Source: an uncultured Eubacteriales bacterium (lineage in GTDB: Bacteria; Bacillota; Clostridia; Oscillospirales; Acutalibacteraceae). Taken from it: DNA of 64,000 nt. The notes beneath the pieces are model-generated. The model searched no databases. It saw only the letters and a program-made list of their open reading frames with translations, and was not told the DNA's origin. The DNA is taken from contig CAKSDI010000003.1 in NCBI GenBank assembly GCA_934445035.1, positions 124,001-188,000 of the forward strand, read 5' to 3'. Shown here piece after piece: positions 34,875 through 42,477 of the stretch; the first letter of the stretch is position 1; each line of letters begins with the position of its first letter. The position numbers and the translations under genes are program-made.

Positions 34875-35426
34875 ATGCGAGTTATAACAGGTTCCGCCGG
34901 AGGCTTAAAGCTTTGCACGGTCGCAGGAAACGATATTGTAAGGCCCACGGGCGAAAAAGCCAAGGAGGGCATTTTCTCCTCTATCCAATTTGATATAGAG
35001 GGCAGAAGAATTCTCGATCTCTTCGCAGGAAGCGGTCAGCTCGGAATTGAGGCTTTGAGCAGAGGCGCTAAAGAAGCGGTATTTGTCGATATTTCCGACG
35101 CTTCGCTGAACGCTGTCAGAAAAAATCTTGCCGTAACAGGTTTTGAGGGGAATTCTTCGGTTATAAAATCCGATTATATGTCCTATCTTTTAAGCACAGA
35201 TAAAAAATTCGATATCGCTTTTTTGGATCCGCCTTATGAAGCAGGAATTCTTCTCCCGGCGCTTGAAAAAATATCGAATGTGATGAGCGAATTCGGGCTT
35301 GTGATCTGCGAGCACCCGGCAGAGGTTAAAATGCCTGAATATTGCGGGGACTTAAAGCTTAAAAAACATTATAAATACGGTAAAATACATATATCGGTTT
35401 ATAAAAGGGGTGATGATATTGAATGA
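34875..35426 (+). CDS. rsmD: 16S rRNA (guanine966-N2)-methyltransferase RsmD
   Basis: This 183-residue Rossmann-fold methyltransferase has the SAM loop LDLFAGSGQLGIEAL and the catalytic motif FLDPPY. It methylates G966 of 16S rRNA in the small subunit. ATG 34875 is chosen because GGAG (34863-34866) lies 8 bases upstream; the in-frame TTG 34869 is too close. It is followed by coaD with an 8-base overlap, a pairing seen across Firmicutes. Confidence 0.94.
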   Translation: MRVITGSAGGLKLCTVAGNDIVRPTGEKAKEGIFSSIQFDIEGRRILDLFAGSGQLGIEALSRGAKEAVFVDISDASLNAVRKNLAVTGFEGNSSVIKSDYMSYLLSTDKKFDIAFLDPPYEAGILLPALEKISNVMSEFGLVICEHPAEVKMPEYCGDLKLKKHYKYGKIHISVYKRGDDIE

Positions 35427-35904
35427 ACGCATAGCAATATGCCCCGGAAGCTTTGATCCTATAACTATAGGTCATCTAGATATCATTTCAAGAGCAAGCA
35501 CTATGTTTGATAAGCTGATAGTTGTGGTTATGACGAATGCCAACAAGCAATGTGCTTTTACAAAAGAAGAGCGAAAAGAAATGATCTTAAAGACTGTAAA
35601 GGACTTTAAGAATGTCGAAGTAGATCTGTATGACGGGCTTCTTGCCGATTATTGCAAAAAGAAAAATGCCTGTGCAATAATAAAAGGTTTAAGAGCAATG
35701 TCGGACTTCGAATATGAATTCCAAATGGCGCTCACCAATAAAAAATTAAATCCCGATGTTGAAACGCTGTTTTTAACAACAAGAGCGGAAAATATGTATT
35801 TAAGCTCAAGTATGGTAAGGCAGATAGCAGGAATGGGCGGAGATATCTCGGGCTTTGTTTCAAAAGAAATATATGAAGATATAGTAAAAAGACTTTCAGA
35901 ATAA
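35419..35904 (+). CDS. coaD: Phosphopantetheine adenylyltransferase CoaD
   Basis: This 161-residue enzyme of coenzyme A synthesis has CPGSFDPITIGHLD (the TxGH nucleotidyl transfer motif) and YLSSSMVRQIA at the C-terminal side. I place the start at TTG 35419, with AGGGG 8 bases upstream. GTG 35410 and ATG 35413 are in frame but overlap or crowd the ribosome site. The start lies inside the rsmD stop region, so translation is coupled. Confidence 0.94.
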   Translation: MNERIAICPGSFDPITIGHLDIISRASTMFDKLIVVVMTNANKQCAFTKEERKEMILKTVKDFKNVEVDLYDGLLADYCKKKNACAIIKGLRAMSDFEYEFQMALTNKKLNPDVETLFLTTRAENMYLSSSMVRQIAGMGGDISGFVSKEIYEDIVKRLSE

Positions 35905-35929
35905 AAGAAGATAAAAAAGGAGAATTATC

Positions 35930-36397
35930 ATGACACTTGACGAGTTACTTGAACAGTTTGATGAGGTTTTAGACAGCGGAATTAAAATTCCCGGCAAGAA
36001 AACGGTTGTGGATATCGAAAAGCTCCGTGCTGTTGTAGATGATATCAGGCTTAATATTCCGAGCGAAATAAAGCAGGCGCGCGGAATAGTTTCGGACAGA
36101 GCCGATATAATAACCAACGCGAAGCACGAAGCCGACAGCATTATCCGCAACGCAGAAGAGCGCGCAAAAGCGGCTGTTGCTCAGGAAGAAATTGTTAAAA
36201 TGGCTCAGGAAAAAGCCGCAGAGATCATTTCCCACGCTCAGACTAAAAGCAGAGAAATGAGAAAAGCCGCTCAGGAATTTGTTGACGATCTTATGTGCCG
36301 CGCCGATGAAGAACTCACCGCAAATTTAGGCGAGATAAGAAAAACGCGTGCAGCATTAAGGCAGCAGGTGCCCTCGGCAGGAAACCAAAATCAGTAA
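35930..36397 (+). CDS. Coiled-coil protein encoded after coaD
   Basis: This 155-residue, mostly helical protein has long Ala/Glu/Lys-rich heptad-like stretches (about residues 45-145), similar to ATP synthase b/H-type stalk subunits. Clostridial homologues after coaD are often labelled ATPase-like. It has no catalytic motif or membrane segment. AAAAAAGGAG lies before ATG 35930, 25 bases after coaD. A structural or cell-envelope scaffold role is possible but unproven. Confidence 0.65.
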   Translation: MTLDELLEQFDEVLDSGIKIPGKKTVVDIEKLRAVVDDIRLNIPSEIKQARGIVSDRADIITNAKHEADSIIRNAEERAKAAVAQEEIVKMAQEKAAEIISHAQTKSREMRKAAQEFVDDLMCRADEELTANLGEIRKTRAALRQQVPSAGNQNQ

Positions 36398-36409
36398 AAA
36401 TAAAAATTT

Positions 36410-36446
36410 TAAGCGGCAGTTAAATTTAACTGCCGCTTATATTTTT
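36410..36446. terminator. Bidirectional terminator between the coiled-coil gene and tspO
   Basis: A palindrome centred at 36424/36425 (AAGCGGCAGT arms at 36411-36420 and 36429-36438) is followed by T7 on the plus strand and a T-rich run on the minus strand. Confidence 0.88.
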
Positions 36447-36926
36447 TTAATTCAATACATAAACTCCGAAATTAAGATAAGCCGCTATCAACAGCCAGAT
36501 AAGATAAGGAATCTGCAGATATGCCGCAGGCTTTGATATCTTATAAAACTTCATTATCATCAGCACAACAGCCGCGATCATTAAAATCAGAATAATAAAT
36601 GCAAGAAGATACATTTTGAATTTAAAGAACACGGGCGACCATATAAAATTCAAAAACAGCTGAACGAAAAACACGGTTTTTGCAACTGTTTTCTCATCCT
36701 CCGAAGCCGACCTGTCAACCGAAACAAGATACAGCGATATTCCCATTAGCACATAAAGGATAGACCACACTATCGGAAAAACTATACCCGGCGGAGAAAG
36801 CGGCGGCCTTTCGATAGAGGAATATATCTTCATATCGGAGCCGACTATTAAAGTTGAAAGTCCTCCTGCGATAAGCGGAATAAGAATACATATCGCAAGC
36901 TTTTTAATATTGATTTTAAATATCAT
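36447..36926 (-). CDS. tspO: TspO/MBR family membrane protein
   Basis: This 159-residue protein has five predicted membrane helices. The family signature near the start reads RPPLSPPGIVFPIVWSILYV, and WSPVFFKFKM follows. TspO proteins bind porphyrins and sterol-like ligands; their bacterial role is unsettled. It lies 14 bases after hisK and probably shares its transcript. Confidence 0.88.
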   Translation of the reverse strand: MIFKINIKKLAICILIPLIAGGLSTLIVGSDMKIYSSIERPPLSPPGIVFPIVWSILYVLMGISLYLVSVDRSASEDEKTVAKTVFFVQLFLNFIWSPVFFKFKMYLLAFIILILMIAAVVLMIMKFYKISKPAAYLQIPYLIWLLIAAYLNFGVYVLN

Positions 36927-36940
36927 TCATATCACCGATA

Positions 36941-37720
36941 TTATTTTATGTAATTATCGGCATTTTTATTATTCATTGGAATAATATTTAATTCGCTTAA
37001 TATTTTAAGCGCTCTTTCTTCGGGGGCGGGATTTTTCATTTCTCTTATAGAATGTGCGTCTAACCCCATAACTACATCGTTTCCGACTTTTTTAACAATT
37101 TCAAAAAATTCTCTGCAAGGATAAAAAACATTAGAATCCACACCTCTTAAATTGAATTCCAAAGGAACCTTATAGTCAAGCGCGGTGCGGCAGAGCTTTT
37201 CCATTTCGGATAAATAAATTCTGCTTTTTTTATCAGTGAAATTTATAAGATCAGGATGGGCAACATATGTAAATTTACCTGTTTTTATTCCCTCTGTCAC
37301 CTGTAAAACATACTGCTTTAATATTTCCGGGTCTTCGGTCCTTGCTCCGCTGTAGACCCCATCATACTCATTGTTAGTGAAGTGCTGACCGAGAATAAGG
37401 TAATCATATCCGAATTTTTCTATATTTTCGATCGTTTTATCAAAATGCTTCGGGTAAAATTCGGTTTCATATCCTATTAAAATTTCAATTTTATCTTTAT
37501 ATTTTTCTTTAAGTATTCTGATTTCGCTGACATAGGTTTCGGTTTCTTCAAGCTTCATTCTATAATCGCTGTAATAATTGATACTATTAAAATCGTAAGG
37601 AATATGGTCGGAAAATCCGAGCTGCTTTATTCCGCGATTTATCGCCGCTAAAACATACTCTTCGGGAGTTTCGGAGGCGTGACGGCAAAGATAAGTATGC
37701 GTATGAAGATTAAAATTCAT
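36941..37720 (-). CDS. hisK: PHP-family histidinol-phosphatase HisK
   Basis: This 259-residue metal-dependent phosphatase of the PHP fold has NLHTHTYLCRHA at the N-terminus and later GYETEFYP, VAHPDLINF and GLDAHS metal motifs. HisK dephosphorylates histidinol phosphate in histidine synthesis, but no other his genes are here, so a different phosphate ester is possible. ATG 37720 is chosen with AGGTGA upstream; the in-frame GTG 37729 overlaps that site. Confidence 0.85.
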   Translation of the reverse strand: MNFNLHTHTYLCRHASETPEEYVLAAINRGIKQLGFSDHIPYDFNSINYYSDYRMKLEETETYVSEIRILKEKYKDKIEILIGYETEFYPKHFDKTIENIEKFGYDYLILGQHFTNNEYDGVYSGARTEDPEILKQYVLQVTEGIKTGKFTYVAHPDLINFTDKKSRIYLSEMEKLCRTALDYKVPLEFNLRGVDSNVFYPCREFFEIVKKVGNDVVMGLDAHSIREMKNPAPEERALKILSELNIIPMNNKNADNYIK

Positions 37721-37738
37721 TAATATCACCTAAGTTTT

Positions 37739-37769
37739 AAAAAAGGACCGCGAAAATTCGCGGCCCTTT
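37739..37769 (-). terminator. Terminator after gap
   Basis: The stem AAAGGGCCGCGAA/TTCGCGGTCCTTT is fully paired only on the minus strand (one G-U) and is followed by T6. It lies 16 bases after the gap stop. Confidence 0.88.
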
Positions 37770-37784
37770 AATAATTTTAATTTA

Positions 37785-38795
37785 TCAGATTTCAGCGAAA
37801 TACTTGATTGTGCGAACCATCTGGCTTGTATAGCTGTTCTCGTTATCATACCAAGAAACAACCTGTACCTGATAGGTATCGTCGTCAATCTTTGTAACCA
37901 TTGTCTGAGTAGCGTCAAAGAGTGAGCCGTAAGTGATACCGATGATATCAGAAGATACGAGCGGCTCTTCGGTGTAACCGAAAGACGCACTTGAAGCAGC
38001 CTTCATAGCGGCATTGATACCCTCAACGGTAACATCCTTGCCTTTAACAACTGCAACAAGAATAGTGGTAGAACCGGTCGGAACCGGAACACGCTGAGCA
38101 GAACCGATAAGCTTACCGTTAAGCTCAGGAATAACAAGACCTATAGCCTTAGCAGCGCCTGTTGAGTTAGGAACTATATTAACGGCAGCTGCACGAGCGC
38201 GGCGGAGATCGCCTTTTCTGTGCGGACCGTCAAGTACCATCTGATCACCTGTGAAAGCGTGAACAGTGGTCATAATACCGCTTACTATAGGAGCATACTT
38301 GTTAAGAGTATCAGCCATAGGAGCTAAGCAGTTAGTTGTGCAGGAAGCTGCGGAAATGATCTTGTCCTCTTTAGTAAGAGTCTTTTCATTAACGCTGTAA
38401 ACGATAGTGGGAAGATCTTTACCTGCAGGAGCAGAAATAACGACCTTCTTAGCGCCGGCATCGATATGAGCCTGTGCTTTATCCTTAGAAGTATAGAAAC
38501 CTGTGCACTCTAATACAACATCAACACCGATCTCTCCCCAGGGAAGATCTGCGGCATTTTTCTCGGCATAGATCTTGATAGTCTTACCGTCAACTGTGAT
38601 GCTGTCCTCACCTGCAACTACGGTGTCAGCAAGAGCATATCTGCCCTGTGCAGAATCGTACTTAAGAAGATGAGCAAGCATAGCGGGGCTTGTAAGATCG
38701 TTAATAGCAACAACCTCATAACCCTCTGCGCCGAACATCTGACGGAAAGCCAGACGGCCGATACGGCCGAAACCGTTAATAGCAACTTTTACCAT
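37785..38795 (-). CDS. gap: Glyceraldehyde-3-phosphate dehydrogenase, type I
   Basis: This 336-residue glycolytic enzyme has the NAD site NGFGRIGRLAFR (7-18) and the catalytic cysteine C152 in SCTTNCLAP. It uses NAD+ and phosphate to make 1,3-bisphosphoglycerate. AGGAGG lies 9 bases before ATG 38795. A near-consensus promoter and strong terminator make it a single-gene unit, and codon use is biased as expected for a highly expressed gene. Confidence 0.97.
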   Translation of the reverse strand: MVKVAINGFGRIGRLAFRQMFGAEGYEVVAINDLTSPAMLAHLLKYDSAQGRYALADTVVAGEDSITVDGKTIKIYAEKNAADLPWGEIGVDVVLECTGFYTSKDKAQAHIDAGAKKVVISAPAGKDLPTIVYSVNEKTLTKEDKIISAASCTTNCLAPMADTLNKYAPIVSGIMTTVHAFTGDQMVLDGPHRKGDLRRARAAAVNIVPNSTGAAKAIGLVIPELNGKLIGSAQRVPVPTGSTTILVAVVKGKDVTVEGINAAMKAASSASFGYTEEPLVSSDIIGITYGSLFDATQTMVTKIDDDTYQVQVVSWYDNENSYTSQMVRTIKYFAEI

Positions 38796-38824
38796 TGGAA
38801 TTACCTCCTAAATTTTCTTTTATT

Positions 38825-38853
38825 ATTTTACTCCATATCAAACTTTTTTTCAA
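38825..38853 (-). promoter_or_regulatory. Promoter for gap
   Basis: On the minus strand TTGAAA (38848-38853) and TAAAAT (38825-38830) are separated by 17 bases. Confidence 0.75.
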
Positions 38854-38863
38854 GATGTTTTAC

Positions 38864-40471
38864 CTAATTTTTAACAATTTTTTCATTTTTTATTCCGTTT
38901 TTGCAGAATTTAAGCGATAATTTATCAAAAACAGCCTCCGCGCATTTAAGACCGTCGACCGCGGCGGACATAATTCCTCCCGCATAACCCGCTCCCTCTC
39001 CGCAGGGATAAAGCCCTTTAAGCGACGCGCTTTCAAGACTTTCGCCTCTTACGATCCTAACAGGCGAAGAGCTTCTGGTTTCGGGAGCCGTGAGCACGGC
39101 GTTTTTATCGGCAAAGCCCGATATCTTTTTATCAAACTCAATAATTCCTTTTTTAAGCGCGGATACCACAAATTCGGGGAATATTTCGGATAGATCGGTC
39201 TGAATAAATTCCGGTCTTACCGTCGGCTTTATTCTGCCTATCTTAACATCTTCTCCGAAAACAAAACTTCCCACAGTGGAAACAGGAACTTTTCCGTTTC
39301 CGGCTTTAAAGGCTGATTTTTCTATTTTTTCCTGGAACTCACAGCCCGAAAGGATACCGCCTTCAAGATCTTTAGGCTCAACGCCCACTAACACCGCGCT
39401 GTTTGAATTTTCAAGATCTCTGCTTTTATAACTCATTCCGTTGACGCAAAAAGCGCCCTGCCTATCGGAAGAATTTACGACCTCGCCGCCCGGGCACATA
39501 CAAAAGGTGTAAACTCCCCTGCCGTCTTCAAGGTGGCAGGCAAGCTTATAGCTTGCGGCTCCGAGCCTTTTATCACCGGCAAATTTTCCATAAAGAGCTT
39601 TATCGATATTTTCTCTTTTATGCTCGATCCTTACTCCCACGGAAAACGGCTTTTTTATCATTTCTATATTATTATCAAGGAGCATTTTAAATGTATCTCT
39701 CGCGCTGTGGCCGCAGGCAAGAATTATAAAAGAGCAGCTTTCTAAAATACCGTTAAGATAAATGCCCGATAAAACGCCGTCAGAAAATACAAAATTTTCA
39801 AATTTAGTATTAAAGCGAACTTCTCCGCCCAAAGCTTCTATCTCTTTTCGGATATTTACAACGATCTTTCTTAAAACATCGGTGCCGATATGAGGCTTTG
39901 CATCGGTAAGAATACTTTCATCGGCTCCGAAATTTACAAATTCTTTTAATACCGCACGGCACCTTTTATCCTTGATACCTGTGTTTAGCTTGCCGTCAGA
40001 AAAAGTACCCGCGCCGCCCTCGCCCGACTGGATATTCGACCGCTCGTTTAAAACGCCCGTTTTAAAATAGTTTTCAACATCCTTAATTCGCGTTTCGATA
40101 TCGACGCCCTGCTCTGCAACCACAGGATTTAAGCCTGCTCTTGCAAGATACAGCGCCGCAAACATTCCCGCAGGTCCGAAGCCTATAACATACGGTCTTT
40201 CTTCCGTTTTATAAGAAAACTTCTTAAATTCATATTTTTCTTCTTTGAAAACCGCCGTATTTTTATATTTTTTAAGAATTCTTTTTTCTTCTTTCCCTAT
40301 TTCCGCTATAAAAGAACAGCAAAAAAGAATATTATCCTTTTTTCTCGCGTCGACGGATTTTCTGTAAAGCTTTGCGAAATCGACTTTTATTTTAAGATAC
40401 TCCGAAACGATTTTTTCAGGACTTTTAAAATCCGCGTTTAGCGGACAAAAAACATTATTTATTATTATCAT
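38864..40471 (-). CDS. FAD-dependent dehydrogenase (NAD(P)/FAD oxidoreductase)
   Basis: This 535-residue flavoprotein has GFGPAGMFAALYLARAG (about residues 95-111) as FAD site, the SGEGGAGTFSDGKLNTG motif, and a C-terminal GEGAGYAGGIMSAAVDGLK that closes the FAD fold. This is the widespread family of uncharacterised FAD-dependent dehydrogenases. Start ATG 40471 overlaps the previous gene's stop (ATGA); the longer upstream frame lies within that gene. The substrate is unknown. Confidence 0.85.
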   Translation of the reverse strand: MIIINNVFCPLNADFKSPEKIVSEYLKIKVDFAKLYRKSVDARKKDNILFCCSFIAEIGKEEKRILKKYKNTAVFKEEKYEFKKFSYKTEERPYVIGFGPAGMFAALYLARAGLNPVVAEQGVDIETRIKDVENYFKTGVLNERSNIQSGEGGAGTFSDGKLNTGIKDKRCRAVLKEFVNFGADESILTDAKPHIGTDVLRKIVVNIRKEIEALGGEVRFNTKFENFVFSDGVLSGIYLNGILESCSFIILACGHSARDTFKMLLDNNIEMIKKPFSVGVRIEHKRENIDKALYGKFAGDKRLGAASYKLACHLEDGRGVYTFCMCPGGEVVNSSDRQGAFCVNGMSYKSRDLENSNSAVLVGVEPKDLEGGILSGCEFQEKIEKSAFKAGNGKVPVSTVGSFVFGEDVKIGRIKPTVRPEFIQTDLSEIFPEFVVSALKKGIIEFDKKISGFADKNAVLTAPETRSSSPVRIVRGESLESASLKGLYPCGEGAGYAGGIMSAAVDGLKCAEAVFDKLSLKFCKNGIKNEKIVKN

Positions 40472-41703
40472 TTCGCACCACCGAAAGCTTTGATTATCGA
40501 ATCCGCGCAACACATTGCGCTCGACCACGCCCAGTGCAGATTAAATCCGCCGCAATCACCGCAGATATCCAAAATTTCTCCCACGGCATAGAGATTATCT
40601 TCTTTTTTTGACATAAGCGTGAATTTATCGAAAAACTCGGTGCTTAATCCGCCTTTTGTGACCTGAGAATTTTCAAATCCCGTGTCGCCCGTGACAGAAA
40701 AGCTCATATCTTTTATCAGCTTTGAAAGTGCTAAAAGCTTATTATCGGAAATTTCGCCGCACAATATATCTGTTTTGACATTTGCTGATTTTAAAATGCT
40801 TTGACCGACTCTTTTATTGAGCAAACCTGTGAAAAATTCGGGGCAAGCCCTGCTTTTAAGATATTCTTTTCTCTTCTTTAATATTTTAAAGAGTTCGGTT
40901 TCATCGCATTTCGGCATAAGGTCAAGAGAAACCGTCATTCCTTTTTCACACTCGCCTGAGATCTGCATAACAGGAGGGCCAGAAAGCCCGTAATCGCAAA
41001 AAAGGACTTCGCCGTATTCTTTTCTTATCACGGTTTTCCCCGATTTTAAAGAAACATCCGCCAAAACCTTTATTCCTTTAAGCGACCTTGTCACCTGATT
41101 ATCGGTTTTTATCTGCACGATAGCGGGTTTTACTTTTACAGTGCCGTAACCCTTTGATTTTAACAGCTCAAATATACTGCCGTCACTTCCTGATTTTTTG
41201 CCTCCGGAATAAAGGCCTGCGGCTATAACGAGGGCTTTTGAGAAAAATTCTCCCGAAGAAGTGCTGATAATAAATCCTGAACCGGTCTTTTTATAATCGA
41301 GCACCTTTAAATCAGTAAAAATTTCCACGGAATTTTCCGCGGCAGAAAAGCGCAGAGCATCTACAACACTTGAAGCCTGCAAAGATTCGGGGTATGCTCT
41401 TCCCTCTTCGTCATAAATTATCTTAACGCCTGTTTTTTCAAAAAAATCTTCTATTTTTTTATTATCGTAATTTTTAAAGATAGTGCTGAAGAACTCTAAA
41501 TTTAAAGAGTGATATCTATCTATACGCTCGTCGGAATTAGTGATATTGCACCTGCCGTTACCGGTGGTTATAAGCTTTTTGCCTACCCTTGAAAGCTGTT
41601 CTGCTACGGCAACCTTTAAATTTTTCGAGTTCATTTTAAGGTACACCGCAAGGCTCATCCCCGCGGCTCCTCCGCCTACAATAAAAACATCAATTTTTTT
41701 CAT
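40468..41703 (-). CDS. HI0933/BaiN-like flavoprotein
   Basis: This 411-residue protein has the N-terminal FAD site GGGAAGMSLAVYL (about 10-22), the family motif TGNGRCNITN, and the C-terminal GEILDICGDCGGFNLHWAWSS. The family includes the clostridial bile-acid reductase BaiN, but most members have no known substrate. Without other bai genes I do not assign that role. It lies 2 bases after the histidine phosphatase and is coupled to the second flavoprotein. Confidence 0.88.
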   Translation of the reverse strand: MKKIDVFIVGGGAAGMSLAVYLKMNSKNLKVAVAEQLSRVGKKLITTGNGRCNITNSDERIDRYHSLNLEFFSTIFKNYDNKKIEDFFEKTGVKIIYDEEGRAYPESLQASSVVDALRFSAAENSVEIFTDLKVLDYKKTGSGFIISTSSGEFFSKALVIAAGLYSGGKKSGSDGSIFELLKSKGYGTVKVKPAIVQIKTDNQVTRSLKGIKVLADVSLKSGKTVIRKEYGEVLFCDYGLSGPPVMQISGECEKGMTVSLDLMPKCDETELFKILKKRKEYLKSRACPEFFTGLLNKRVGQSILKSANVKTDILCGEISDNKLLALSKLIKDMSFSVTGDTGFENSQVTKGGLSTEFFDKFTLMSKKEDNLYAVGEILDICGDCGGFNLHWAWSSAMCCADSIIKAFGGAK

Positions 41704-41705
41704 AT

Positions 41706-42431
41706 TCAGTGCCGCTCGTCTTCATTAGAAAAAAGCTCGCAAAATCTGCCTGCAAAAGACGGAAGTTCATCGTTTGCATAAAGGTGGGAAATATCTCCGA
41801 AAGCATTGCACCTGAAATAGGCGGTCTTTTCTTCCCTTTCCTCTGTTATAAGAGTTGTAACGGAAGACGGCAAAGCGATAAAGCCCTGCCACAAAACGAC
41901 CGGTGAAATATTAAGCAAATGCGACAGCAACACGCATTCCACACCGAAATGGCAGAAGAATACCACTGTGCCGTCATACACTTTATTAACCTTATAAGTG
42001 TAACCGTCGCGCACATAGCCGTATTTCTCAAGCACTCTGTCGAGATTGCTTAAAACATAATCATATTTTTCTTTTACATTGCCCGTTGTCATTATCTGCT
42101 CGTTTATCCATTCGGATTTATCGAACAGACCGCTTTTCTTAGTCCAATCTTTGGGCAGAAAATCCCACGGAATGCTTTTAACTCCTGTTTCAGGATCTAT
42201 AATATGCGCGGGAAATTCGATAAGCCAATCGCATATTTCCGCTTTTTTGCCGCTTTTTAAAAGATAAGGCTTAGCAGTATCTTTTGCTCTTCCGAGCGAA
42301 GAAACATAGACATCGTCAATATCTAATTTCATCAGCCTTTCGCTTAAAAATTCCGCTTCTTTAAATCCTTTTTCAGTCAAAGAATCGATAGAATAATCGG
42401 GCTCTGCGTGACGGACAATTATAAGTTTCAT
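41706..42431 (-). CDS. Histidine phosphatase superfamily protein
   Basis: This 241-residue protein has RHAEPDYS (the phosphorylated histidine, residue 7) and a second catalytic histidine in FFCHFGVECVLL. The family includes phosphoglycerate mutases and small-molecule phosphatases, and the substrate is unknown. ATG 42431 is chosen because GGAGG lies about 10 bases upstream; the longer frame would run into the hairpin and the mannosidase gene. Its ribosome site is inside a terminator hairpin. Confidence 0.83.
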   Translation of the reverse strand: MKLIIVRHAEPDYSIDSLTEKGFKEAEFLSERLMKLDIDDVYVSSLGRAKDTAKPYLLKSGKKAEICDWLIEFPAHIIDPETGVKSIPWDFLPKDWTKKSGLFDKSEWINEQIMTTGNVKEKYDYVLSNLDRVLEKYGYVRDGYTYKVNKVYDGTVVFFCHFGVECVLLSHLLNISPVVLWQGFIALPSSVTTLITEEREEKTAYFRCNAFGDISHLYANDELPSFAGRFCELFSNEDERH

Positions 42432-42469
42432 AAAAAAATACCTCCGAAAACTTAATTTCAGAGGTATTT
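42432..42469 (-). terminator. Terminator after the mannosidase, holding the next gene's ribosome site
   Basis: The arms 42436-42449 and 42456-42469 form a 14-base-pair stem on the minus strand with one G-U, followed by T7 and then ATG 42431. The GGAGG of the histidine phosphatase is in the 3' arm. Confidence 0.8.
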
Positions 42470-42477
42470 TACCACAT

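Noticed and set aside
37730..37990. 86-residue open frame on the minus strand
   Set aside because: Out-of-frame shadow over the 3' end of gap and its terminator.
40468..41703. True BaiN bile-acid reductase
   Set aside because: Only general family motifs are present and no other bai genes are nearby.
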